This document shows positions 43,343-50,804 of a DNA stretch of 64,000 nucleotides, piece after piece. Position 1 is the first letter of the stretch; every line of letters begins with the position of its first letter. The notes beneath the pieces were generated by a model. The model did no database searches. It was not told the origin of the DNA and was given only the letters and a program-made list of their open reading frames with translations. Source of the stretch: an uncultured Ruminococcus sp. (lineage in GTDB: Bacteria > Bacillota > Clostridia > Oscillospirales > Ruminococcaceae); the NCBI GenBank assembly GCA_937926145.1, contig CALANW010000164.1, positions 1-64,000 on the forward strand. Reading direction: 5' to 3'. The position numbers were made by a program, and so were the translations under genes.

Positions 43343-43358
43343 TAAAAGAAAATGCAAG

Positions 43359-43402
43359 AACAACGGCGAGGTCGCATAAATGTGACCTCGCCGTTGTTTT
43401 GT
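43359..43402. terminator. GC-rich hairpin between the TA locus and the P-ATPase
   Basis: AACAACGGCGAGGTC (43359-43373) and GACCTCGCCGTTGTT (43384-43398) make a perfect 15-bp stem. On the + strand TTGTTT follows. It may end + strand transcription, help end the P-ATPase transcript, or form a 5' UTR hairpin of the toxin mRNA. Confidence 0.7.
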
Positions 43403-43438
43403 TTAATAATAAAAGTATAGCACTGCAATAATTACGCA

Positions 43439-46105
43439 TTACGAATTACGAATTAAGCATTGCATCAGCGGTGCGAATATCGCAAAGCCGAATGCTATCG
43501 CAAGCTGTTGACCCGAGAGCGCCGTTGTGGAGAAAATTATCTGCATGAACGGCACATATATTGCCGCAAAAATTATGCAAAGCGATGACAGCACCGCAAG
43601 TATAAGCTTTGGATTATTGAAATACGGCACTGTAAAGATGTTCTTCGTTTCCGATTTGCACTCGAAAACGTGCGCAAGCTGGGTCATTACAAGGGTGAAA
43701 AGCGCAGCTGTTCTGGCGGTGTCAACATTCCCCGACATATAGTTCGTAAGGAAAAAACAGCCGAGTGTACACGCACCTATCAAAATCCCTCTGAACACTA
43801 TTTTCGTCATAAGTCCGCCCGAAAAGAAGCTTTCGTTCGCTTTTCTCGGCGGTTTGTTCATACATTCGTGCTCGGCCGGCTCTACGCCGAGGGCAACGGC
43901 AGGAAGTCCATCTGTCGCAAGGTTTACAAGAAGAAGCTGGGTCGGGAGAAGCACCACGGGCATTCCCATTATTATCCCGAGGAACATTGTCAGCACCTCG
44001 CCGATATTGCAGGAGAGCAGGTAGCGGACGAATTTTCGGATATTTGCATAGATACCTCGACCCTGTTCAACGGCTTTGACAAGCGTTGCGAAGTTATCGT
44101 CAAGCAGGACAACATCAGCGGCTTCTTTGGTAACGTCTGTTCCCGTTATGCCCATTGCAACGCCGATAGAGGCTTCTTTTACCGCAGGAGCGTCATTAAC
44201 GCCGTCGCCCGTCATAGTCACTATGTCGCCGCGGCGCTTGAAAGCACGGACGATGCGAAGCTTATCCTCGGGAGTTGCACGGGCATAAACGGCTGCTTTT
44301 CCGATAACATCGTCAAGCTCTTCATCAGACATTTTCGCAAGCTCCGCACCCGTTACAACGATATCGTCACCGCGCAGGATACCTGCTTTTTTGGCGATCG
44401 CGGCGGCGGTGTTCTTGTGGTCGCCCGTTATCATAACCGTTCGGATATGCGCCTTTCGGCAAAGCTTTACGGCTTCGATAGCTTCGGGACGCGGCGGGTC
44501 GGTCATTCCTGCAAGTCCGAGGAATATCATACCGCTTTCGCTGTCGCCGCCGTCAATGTTTTTCTCGCAGAAAGCAAGCACACGAAGCGCTTCGCCCGTG
44601 AGCTTTTCGTGCTCGGCTTCGAGGCTTCGGCGAACGGACGGAGTGAGCGGTTTAACGCCGTCATTCGTCATTATAAATGAGCATCGGGGGAGGATAACGT
44701 CAAATGCGCCTTTTGTAAATGCAGTTTTTCCCGAACCGCCCGAGCATATCACGGTCATACAGCGTGTTTCGCTGTCGAAAGGTATCTCCTCATTTTTGCG
44801 GAAGCTGTGGTGAAGCTTTTCCGATGTGATGCCCGACTTTGCCGCCATTATAAGGAGCGCGATCTCGGTCGGGTCGCCTGCGGTGTTCCACTCTTCCTTT
44901 TTGCCAAAGGTTTTGAGCTGACCGCGTTCGCGCTGGGAGATTTGTGCCATTTGCGGCGGTGCGCTTATGTCGGCATTGTTGCAGAGGACTGCGCAGTGCA
45001 TAAGTTCGGATAAAGTCTTGTCTGCGCCTGGGTTGATGTTCTTTCCGTCCTCGGTTATGCCGCCCTGAACGTTGTAGCCGCTTCCCGAGATGTCGTAAAG
45101 CTTATTTCCGCAGAAAACCTTTGTCACGGTCATTTTATTCTCGGTGACAGTACCTGTTTTGTCCGTGCAAATTACCGATGCACAGCCGAGCGTTTCGACC
45201 GAGTGGAGCTTATGTACAAGCGCTTTCTGAGCAAGCATACGCCGAACAGCGAGCGCGAGCGCAATTGTTACCGTTGCAGGAAGTCCCTCGGGGATAGCGG
45301 CAATGGCAACGGAAATTCCCGTCATAAGCATATCAAACGGCGGCTCTCCGTGCAAAATTCCTGCGCCTGCGACGACGATGCAGACAGCCGTGCATATTAT
45401 AGCAACGACTTTTCCAAGCTCGCCGAGCCTTTTCTGGAGCGGAGTTTCTTCCTCCTCGATATCGATGAGCATACCCGAAATTTTTCCGACCTGCGCCGAA
45501 AGTCCCGTTGCGATGACCTTTGCAAGAGCCGTTCCCTTTGTTACAATAGTACCGCTGTAGACAATGTTCGCCTTTCCGATAGAATTATCGGAATCATCGG
45601 GCGAGCCTGCCGACTTTGCAACGGGAGCGGATTCGCCCGTGAGGATACTTTCCTCGGCGAAAAGTCCTCGGCTTTCGAGAAGTGCCGCATCGGCAGGAAT
45701 TTTGTCGCCTGCTTCGAGCGAAATAACGTCACCCGGAACGAGAACGGACGCAGGAAGTTCGGTCAGATGTCCGTCACGGTAAACTTTTGCGTTAGGAGCA
45801 GTCATATTTTTGAGCGCAATGAGAGTTTTTTCGGTCTTATACTCCTGCACGAAGCCCAAAACGGCGTTCAGGAGCACGATAACGATGATAGTCAGCGCGT
45901 CATAAACTTCTCCGAGAAATATCGAGACCGCCGTTGCTATCAAAAGGATTATCACCATAACATCTCGGAACTGACCGAGGAAAATTTTTATAGGTGCGGT
46001 CTTTTTCTTGCTCGCGAGCCTATTTTCCCCGTATCGGAGAAGCCTTTCCTCCGCCGCCGATGATGAAAGACCGAGCGCCGAGCCGTTTATGCTTTTTTCT
46101 GCCAT
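43439..46105 (-). CDS. Cation-translocating P-type ATPase (calcium type, P2A)
   Basis: An 888-residue pump. Motifs: TGES in ILTGESAPVAKS, the PEGL motif of M4 in AIPEGLPATVTIALA, the phosphorylated Asp in VICTDKTGTVTENKMTVTK (about residue 315), TGD in VMITGDHKNTA and GDGVNDAPAVKEASIGVAMG. The overall layout and the PEGLPA helix match bacterial SERCA-like calcium exporters. The extreme C-terminus (LIRNS) is encoded by the neighbouring repeat, so the natural end may have been altered. It converges on htpG. Confidence 0.92.
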   Translation of the reverse strand: MAEKSINGSALGLSSSAAEERLLRYGENRLASKKKTAPIKIFLGQFRDVMVIILLIATAVSIFLGEVYDALTIIVIVLLNAVLGFVQEYKTEKTLIALKNMTAPNAKVYRDGHLTELPASVLVPGDVISLEAGDKIPADAALLESRGLFAEESILTGESAPVAKSAGSPDDSDNSIGKANIVYSGTIVTKGTALAKVIATGLSAQVGKISGMLIDIEEEETPLQKRLGELGKVVAIICTAVCIVVAGAGILHGEPPFDMLMTGISVAIAAIPEGLPATVTIALALAVRRMLAQKALVHKLHSVETLGCASVICTDKTGTVTENKMTVTKVFCGNKLYDISGSGYNVQGGITEDGKNINPGADKTLSELMHCAVLCNNADISAPPQMAQISQRERGQLKTFGKKEEWNTAGDPTEIALLIMAAKSGITSEKLHHSFRKNEEIPFDSETRCMTVICSGGSGKTAFTKGAFDVILPRCSFIMTNDGVKPLTPSVRRSLEAEHEKLTGEALRVLAFCEKNIDGGDSESGMIFLGLAGMTDPPRPEAIEAVKLCRKAHIRTVMITGDHKNTAAAIAKKAGILRGDDIVVTGAELAKMSDEELDDVIGKAAVYARATPEDKLRIVRAFKRRGDIVTMTGDGVNDAPAVKEASIGVAMGITGTDVTKEAADVVLLDDNFATLVKAVEQGRGIYANIRKFVRYLLSCNIGEVLTMFLGIIMGMPVVLLPTQLLLVNLATDGLPAVALGVEPAEHECMNKPPRKANESFFSGGLMTKIVFRGILIGACTLGCFFLTNYMSGNVDTARTAALFTLVMTQLAHVFECKSETKNIFTVPYFNNPKLILAVLSSLCIIFAAIYVPFMQIIFSTTALSGQQLAIAFGFAIFAPLMQCLIRNS

Positions 46106-46256
46106 TTTTATCTCTCCTGTTTAAATATATTTTTGACTTTGGGTGGTCTGTTTAGTTCTAATTATATTCGGACAGGTCGGGAAAAATGACGATCGGTAAA
46201 ATTCCGTGAAAGTATTATTTTCCTGCAAAAGTTAGTCAATATTTATATTTAAATTG

Positions 46257-46285
46257 TTGACTTTAGCGTTATTTTAAGATATAAT
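46257..46285 (+). promoter_or_regulatory. nfnAB promoter
   Basis: TTGACT (46257-46262), a 17-bp spacer and TATAAT (46280-46285), about 60 bp before the nfnA ATG. The rest of the 46106-46346 gap shows no other feature I can support. Confidence 0.8.
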
Positions 46286-46346
46286 ATTAGTTATAGCATT
46301 ATGCCATAGGGAGAATGCGGTTATTTTTTTGTAAAGGAATGAGATA

Positions 46347-47189
46347 ATGTATAAGATTGTTCGCAAGAAAGAGCTTAACCCTACTGTTACGCTCATGGAC
46401 ATCGAAGCACCCATGATCGCCAAAAAGGCTGAACCGGGTCAGTTTATTATCCTCAGAGTTGACGAGGAGGGCGAGCGTATCCCGCTCACAGTTGCAGATT
46501 TTGACAGAGAAAAGGGAACTGTCACAATTATTTTCCAGATCGTCGGCGCTACGACCGAAAAGCTCAACCATAAGAATGAGGGCGAGTATATTCAGGACTT
46601 CGTTGGTCCTCTCGGCGTTGCTTCACATACAGACGGACTTAAGAAAGTTGCTGTTGTCGGCGGCGGCGTAGGCTGTGCTATCGCATACCCTATCGCAAAG
46701 AAGCTCCACCACCTCGGCTGTGAAGTCCACTCTATCGTTGGTTTCAGAAATAAAGACCTCGTTATCCTTGAAGATGAGTTCAAGGCTGTTTCCGATAAGC
46801 TCTGCATGATGACAGATGACGGTTCGCACGGCGAAAAGGGTCTTGTTACAGAAGCTCTCCGCAAGCTCATCGAGAGCGGCGAAAAATATGACGAAGTTAT
46901 CGCTATCGGACCTCTCGTAATGATGAAGTTCGTTGTTGCCGTAACTAAGGAATTCGGCATCAAGACAGTGGTTTCCATGAACCCGATCATGATCGACGGA
47001 ACGGGAATGTGCGGCGGCTGCCGTCTTACTGTCGGCGGCGAAACAAAGTTTGCCTGCGTTGACGGCCCTGACTTTGACGGTTTCCTCGTTGACTTTGACG
47101 AGGCAATGGACAGAGGCACTATGTATAAGCCGTTTGAACGCCACAAGCACGAAGAAACGTGCAATCTCTTCGCCAAGGAGGTAAAGTGA
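46347..47189 (+). CDS. nfnA: NfnA, electron-bifurcating transhydrogenase small subunit (FNR-like)
   Basis: A 280-residue FAD and [2Fe-2S] subunit of the NADH-dependent reduced ferredoxin:NADP oxidoreductase. The flavin domain has KKAEPGQFIILRVDEEGERI PLT, the nucleotide domain VAVVGGGVGCAIAYPIA, and the C-terminal cysteines lie in GTGMCGGCRLTVGG (about 222-225) and TKFACVDGPDFDG. AAAGGAATGAG precedes the ATG. It is one base from nfnB. Together they make NADPH from NADH and reduced ferredoxin, or the reverse. Confidence 0.92.
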   Translation: MYKIVRKKELNPTVTLMDIEAPMIAKKAEPGQFIILRVDEEGERIPLTVADFDREKGTVTIIFQIVGATTEKLNHKNEGEYIQDFVGPLGVASHTDGLKKVAVVGGGVGCAIAYPIAKKLHHLGCEVHSIVGFRNKDLVILEDEFKAVSDKLCMMTDDGSHGEKGLVTEALRKLIESGEKYDEVIAIGPLVMMKFVVAVTKEFGIKTVVSMNPIMIDGTGMCGGCRLTVGGETKFACVDGPDFDGFLVDFDEAMDRGTMYKPFERHKHEETCNLFAKEVK

Positions 47190-47190
47190 T

Positions 47191-48582
47191 ATGCCTAATA
47201 TGTCACCAAAGAAAAATCCTATGCCTACACAGGATCCAAAGGAAAGAAGCTGCAACTTCAAGGAAGTAGCTCTCGGATATACAAAGGAAACAGCTGTTGA
47301 CGAAGCTCAGCGCTGCCTTAACTGTAAGAACAAGCCATGCGTAAGCGGCTGTCCCGTAGGTATCTCTATCCCTGACTTTATCGCAAAGGTAGCTGTTGAG
47401 GACTTCGACGGCGCTTATGATATCATCACAAAATCAAGCTCACTCCCTGCTGTCTGCGGACGTGTTTGTCCTCAGGAAAACCAGTGCGAGGGCAAGTGCG
47501 TAAGAGGCATCAAGACCGAAGCTGTCGGCATCGGCAGACTTGAACGTTTCGTTGCTGACTGGCACAACGAGCACAGCACAGCTGCTCCCGTAAAGCCTGA
47601 GCCAAACGGTCACAAGGTAGCAGTTATCGGTGCAGGTCCTTCGGGTCTTACCTGCGCAGGCGACCTCGCTAAGATGGGTTATGACGTTACTATCTACGAA
47701 GCACTCCACCTCGCAGGCGGCGTTCTCGTTTACGGTATCCCTGAATTCAGACTCCCTAAGTCTATCGTTCAGAAAGAAGTTGACGGACTTAAGGCTCTCG
47801 GCGTTAAGGTCATCACAAATACAGTTGTCGGCAAGACAATTTCCGTTGATGAGCTCTTCGAGGACGAAGGCTTTGAAGCAGTATTCATCGGATCGGGCGC
47901 AGGTCTTCCAAGATTTATGGGAATCCCCGGCGAGAACCTCAAGGGCGTTTACTCCGCTAACGAGTTCCTCACCCGTGTAAACCTTATGAAAGCATATAAG
48001 GAAGATTCCGATACACCTATCAAGAAGAACAAGAGCGTGGCAGTAGTCGGCGGCGGCAACGTTGCAATGGACGCTGCAAGATGCGCAAAGCGTCTTGGCG
48101 CAGAGAATGTTTACATAGTTTACAGAAGAAGCGAAGCAGAAATGCCTGCCCGTAAGGAAGAAGTTGAACACGCTAAGGAAGAGGGCATCATCTTCAAGAC
48201 CCTCAACAATCCTATCGAAGTTATGGGCGGCGACGATAAGTTCGTAAACGGACTCAAGTGCGTTGAAATGGAACTCGGCGAACCCGACGAGAGCGGCAGA
48301 AGAAGACCTGTAGTAAAGGCAAACTCCGAGTTTATCCTCGACGTAGACTGCGTAGTAATGTCTATCGGTACTTCACCTAACCCGCTTATCAAGAACACAA
48401 CAAAGGGTATCGAAACCAACAAGCACGGCTGCTTTATCTGCAACGAGGACGGACTTACATCCCGTGAGGGTGTATATGCAGGCGGCGACGCAGTAACAGG
48501 CGCAGCAACAGTTATCCTCGCAATGGGCGCAGGAAAGACCGCTGCAAAGGCTATGGACGAATACATCAAGGCTAAGAACTGA
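47191..48582 (+). CDS. nfnB: NfnB, electron-bifurcating transhydrogenase large subunit (GltD-like)
   Basis: A 463-residue FAD and two-[4Fe-4S] protein related to GltD. Cysteines are in QRCLNCKNKPCVSGCPVG and AVCGRVCPQENQCEGKC. FAD loop: VAVIGAGPSGLTCAGDLAKM. NADP loop: VAVVGGGNVAMDAARCAKR. It ends EGVYAGGDAVTGAATVILAM. Such genes are often mislabelled gltA or gltD; the direct coupling to an FNR-like subunit identifies NfnB. The window also has true gltBD, so the two roles are separate. Confidence 0.92.
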   Translation: MPNMSPKKNPMPTQDPKERSCNFKEVALGYTKETAVDEAQRCLNCKNKPCVSGCPVGISIPDFIAKVAVEDFDGAYDIITKSSSLPAVCGRVCPQENQCEGKCVRGIKTEAVGIGRLERFVADWHNEHSTAAPVKPEPNGHKVAVIGAGPSGLTCAGDLAKMGYDVTIYEALHLAGGVLVYGIPEFRLPKSIVQKEVDGLKALGVKVITNTVVGKTISVDELFEDEGFEAVFIGSGAGLPRFMGIPGENLKGVYSANEFLTRVNLMKAYKEDSDTPIKKNKSVAVVGGGNVAMDAARCAKRLGAENVYIVYRRSEAEMPARKEEVEHAKEEGIIFKTLNNPIEVMGGDDKFVNGLKCVEMELGEPDESGRRRPVVKANSEFILDVDCVVMSIGTSPNPLIKNTTKGIETNKHGCFICNEDGLTSREGVYAGGDAVTGAATVILAMGAGKTAAKAMDEYIKAKN

Positions 48583-48679
48583 TTTAAATTCGGAATTATT
48601 TGTATTCCGCATATTGGTCACACAACACTAAAATTGATGTAGGGGGCGGGTTTCCCGTCCCGCGCCGCAAGGAGTTTTA

Positions 48680-48795
48680 TACTAATTTTTAAATTGAAAG
48701 TGTACAAAAAATCAAGTAAAAGCTCGTAGCTGTTGAAAACAGGTTTATATGGGTTTGCGCCGATTTTTTGTCTACACTTTGATTAAAAATTAGTA
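48680..48795. mobile_element. MITE family C, copy 2 (116 bp), inserted in a family D repeat
   Basis: Terminal repeats TACTAATTTTTAA and TTAAAAATTAGTA are perfect over 13 bp and extend inwards imperfectly to the AAAAAATC block. TTA flanks both ends (48677-48679 and 48796-48798). Comparison with the uninterrupted sister at 21369-21382 (GTTTTACAATAAAC) shows the TTA was duplicated on insertion. It is 17 bp shorter than copy 1, mainly by loss of one 16-bp segment between two GTTG repeats. Confidence 0.9.
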
Positions 48796-48807
48796 TTACA
48801 ATAAACA

Positions 48808-48853
48808 AATGTCCCTATTTTCATCGGATAAACCCGTTGAAAATAGGGACATT
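48808..48853. terminator. Bidirectional terminator between nfnB and the DUF3783 gene
   Basis: Same perfect 16-bp stem as at 21384-21429: AATGTCCCTATTTTCA with its complement, followed by TTTG. Confidence 0.75.
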
Positions 48854-49052
48854 TTGTTTTTGTGACATTTTCGCGCACCGAAAATCGCCTCGCGATTGGG
48901 ACGGGCAACCCGTCCCCTACAGAAAATTACAATAAAGGCGAGATTTATAATCGGGCGGATATGGAATCCGCCCCTACAGTAATTGTTTTTTTACAACAAA
49001 TAAATGGAGCATAAATAATTCCGCATTCCTAATTCCTAATTCCGAATTTTTA

Positions 49053-49433
49053 TTACCCGCCCATTTTCTCCCGTTCTTTTGCAAGCTCGGAAACGAGCTT
49101 TTTTATGCTCCATTTCTGATTTGAGGGCGTGAGAGCCGCCTTTAACGAGATATAAACCTCTGACTTGCGCAGTTCTGTGAGCACGGAATCTATCTGCTTG
49201 CCCGAAAGTCCCGAAAAAATGATGCAGCCATTGTCTGCTTCACCAAGCTTTTCGCTTTTTTCGAAGCCGTTAAAACCTGCAAAGAAGCCTATCTGCGTTT
49301 CGGCTTCGTTATCTTCGGCAATAATGAGCTTTATGCGAAGCTTATCGGCTATTTTTTTCAGCGCGGTAAGGTTTTCCTGCTGTTTGTATGCAATGATGCG
49401 CCCGTCGGCGGTGTTTATTATTCTTGCTTTCAT
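49053..49433 (-). CDS. DUF3783 family protein
   Basis: A 126-residue soluble protein. The C-terminal half has the DUF3783 pattern GCIIFSGLSGKQIDSVLTEL and SLKAALTPSNQKWSIKKLVS. The function of the family is not known; its members are common in Clostridia. TAGGAG precedes the ATG. It is a short single-gene unit that converges on nfnB. Confidence 0.85.
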   Translation of the reverse strand: MKARIINTADGRIIAYKQQENLTALKKIADKLRIKLIIAEDNEAETQIGFFAGFNGFEKSEKLGEADNGCIIFSGLSGKQIDSVLTELRKSEVYISLKAALTPSNQKWSIKKLVSELAKEREKMGG

Positions 49434-49510
49434 ATTTTGTGTTTCTCCTAAAAATCAATATTACTGAAAATATATCATATTTTCGCGAAAAGGTCAAGCT
49501 TGATGCAAAA

Positions 49511-49535
49511 AAAGCCGACAGGCGAACCTGTCGGC
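49511..49535 (-). terminator. Terminator of the 49551-50282 gene
   Basis: GCCGACAGG (49514-49522) and CCTGTCGGC (49527-49535) with a run of T on the minus strand. Confidence 0.85.
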
Positions 49536-49550
49536 AGATAAGCTGTTTTC

Positions 49551-50282
49551 TTACTTTGTGAACTTGTTCTGGAACTTTGAAATTACAAAACCTACGCAGG
49601 CAACAACGCCGACGAGGATAACGCAGACAATAACGATAAGAATGATCCTCGGACCTTTTGAAATGGAAACAGTGATCTGTGATGCTTCCTGCTGATCGCC
49701 GATGTTTGCGATAACTGTTCCGTCTGCTGTGGTGACGGTGAGGTCGTCGATATATGCAACCGTGCCGTTATAGCTTTCAAAGATCGGAATGGCGAAGCCG
49801 AGCCTTGTGTTGTCCGCATTTCCGGGGATAGCAATGGCAACGTCTGCCCATTTGCCTGCATTTTCATTGCTGAGGTCGGTGTTCATCCAAACGATGCCGT
49901 CCGAAAATACCGTGAAAGACTGTGCAAGCTTTGCTGCGTCCTTATCGAATAAAACTTTCATTGAAACAGTGCAGCCTGCGAAGCTGTCAAGTCCGATCGA
50001 AGTAGAATCGAAGTAAAGTCCGCCGAAACGGTTGTCATCTGCAATGGATTCGGTAACATTTTCCGAAAGCATAAGCGAGCCATTGCCGTTTACCTTTGTC
50101 TGCTCGTCGATAGAGGCTGTGAAACCTGTTTCCGCGGTCGAGCCGTAACTCTGGAACATTGAAAGAGAGGTATCGTTATCGAAGCAGAAAGTAGCCTCAT
50201 CAGCGGCGAAAGCGGAAAAAGCAACTGCGGAAAGAGCCATTACTGAAGCCGCAGCGGCAGCTATGATCTTTGTGATTTTCAT
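49551..50282 (-). CDS. Secreted, membrane-anchored surface protein with carbohydrate-binding-like domain
   Basis: A 243-residue protein: signal peptide (IIAAAAASVMALSAVAFSAFA), a ~165-residue beta-rich domain resembling a carbohydrate-binding module (FCFDNDTSLSMFQSYGST, VNGNGSLMLSENVTES, FGGLYFDSTSIGLDSFAG, VAYIDDLTV), and a C-terminal membrane helix (IILIVIVCVILVGVVACVGF) with a short basic tail. Layout is that of the 33602-34300 protein, though the domains do not look closely related in sequence. It may hold the cell to glycans, but this is inference. Confidence 0.75.
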   Translation of the reverse strand: MKITKIIAAAAASVMALSAVAFSAFAADEATFCFDNDTSLSMFQSYGSTAETGFTASIDEQTKVNGNGSLMLSENVTESIADDNRFGGLYFDSTSIGLDSFAGCTVSMKVLFDKDAAKLAQSFTVFSDGIVWMNTDLSNENAGKWADVAIAIPGNADNTRLGFAIPIFESYNGTVAYIDDLTVTTADGTVIANIGDQQEASQITVSISKGPRIILIVIVCVILVGVVACVGFVISKFQNKFTK

Positions 50283-50366
50283 TTCAAAAACCCGTCCTTT
50301 ATTTGTTGTGGCTGATAAGGTGTGCGGGATCTTTACCGTATCAGCAAATATTGATATACTATATAT

Positions 50367-50423
50367 ATTTTATTACAATACGCAAAATTTGTCAATATGT
50401 TTTTACGCATATTGACAAATTTT
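50367..50423 (-). promoter_or_regulatory. Surface-protein promoter overlapped by a 16-bp inverted repeat
   Basis: On the minus strand TTGACA (50390-50395), a 17-bp spacer and TAAAAT (50367-50372). The -35 lies inside AAAATTTGTCAATATG (50384-50399), whose perfect complement CATATTGACAAATTTT follows at 50408-50423 after 8 bp. This could be an operator or a duplicated and inverted promoter piece. Confidence 0.65.
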
Positions 50424-50431
50424 ATTTTGCA

Positions 50432-50725
50432 TGGCAGGGAGCCCCTGCAGGCAGTTCGCGCCGCGCTCCACTTCGTTCCGCTTTTTTGCGTTGGAAATAA
50501 GTTTATGTTCGCGAAAAAAGCTGATCAATGCGTCCGAAAAACTCAATCGAGGGGAAGCCCCCGCGGGCAGTTCGCGCCGTGCTCCACTTCGTTCCGCTTG
50601 TTTGCGTTGGAAATAAATTTATGTTCGCGAAGAAAGCTGATCAATGTGTCCGAAAAACTCAATCGAGGGAAAGCCCCCACGGGCAGTTCGCGCTGTGCTC
50701 CACTTCGTTTTCGCTTGAAGTGAGG
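50432..50725. repeat. Repeat family B: 116-bp tandem repeat, about 2.5 units
   Basis: GGCAGTTCGCG recurs at 50450, 50566 and 50682, exactly 116 bp apart. Each unit has GCCCC(T/C)GCGGGCAG, CTCCACTTCGTTCCGCTT, TTTGCGTTGGAAATAA, TATGTTCGCGAA and GTCCGAAAAACTCAATCGAG. Single related copies lie at 7868-7965 and 55074-55165. Open frames run through it on the + strand but they have no start signal or known domain. An AATTACGCATTAAGCG repeat end follows at 50770-50803, touching the stop of the EF-G-like gene. Confidence 0.85.
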
Positions 50726-50804
50726 GGAAATTGCTCAATTATTAATTCAAATAAAAAGTTTCATCACGCTCAATAATTACGCATTAAGCGTTACGAATTA
50801 CGCA

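Larger units (their letters stand above)
43026..43448. repeat. Convergent-gene repeat family D-like, copy 5, framing the TA locus
   Basis: Between htpG (+) and the P-ATPase (-). The left end has GGAATTC units followed by TTAATTCGTAATGCGTAATT (43060-43079); the right end is the inverted AATTACGCATTACGAATTA (43430-43448). The right end reaches into the ATPase gene: its last residues LIRNS and the stop are encoded by repeat sequence. A GCGGTCGGG/CCCGACCGC hairpin lies at about 43094-43135. Confidence 0.7.
48583..49052. repeat. Convergent-gene repeat family D, copy 3, interrupted by a MITE
   Basis: Between nfnB (+) and the DUF3783 gene (-). Module order is the same as in copy 2: GGAATTC end, GGGGGCGGGTTTCCCGTCCC, GCGCCGCAAGG, central hairpin, GATTGGGACGGGCAACCCG, GGGCGGATATGGAATCCGCC, inverted end. 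The difference is a MITE inserted at 48680-48795 between GTTTTA and TTACAATAAAC. Confidence 0.8.

Noticed and set aside
43670..46063. Long + strand frames antisense to the P-type ATPase
   Set aside because: Same reason: shadows of a conserved sense gene with basic, low-complexity translations.
46286..46346. Attenuator (GCATT/AATGC then a T run) in the nfnA leader
   Set aside because: The stem is only 5 bp and the run of T is separated from it; too weak to claim.
50432..50725. CRISPR array
   Set aside because: The 116-bp repeats are contiguous without unique spacers, and no cas gene is nearby.
50397..50776. Overlapping + strand frames (60-108 codons) through the 116-bp tandem repeats
   Set aside because: They follow the repeat period, change frame between units, lack ribosome-binding sites and any domain, and contain the repeat hairpins; they are artefacts of GC-rich repeat sequence.
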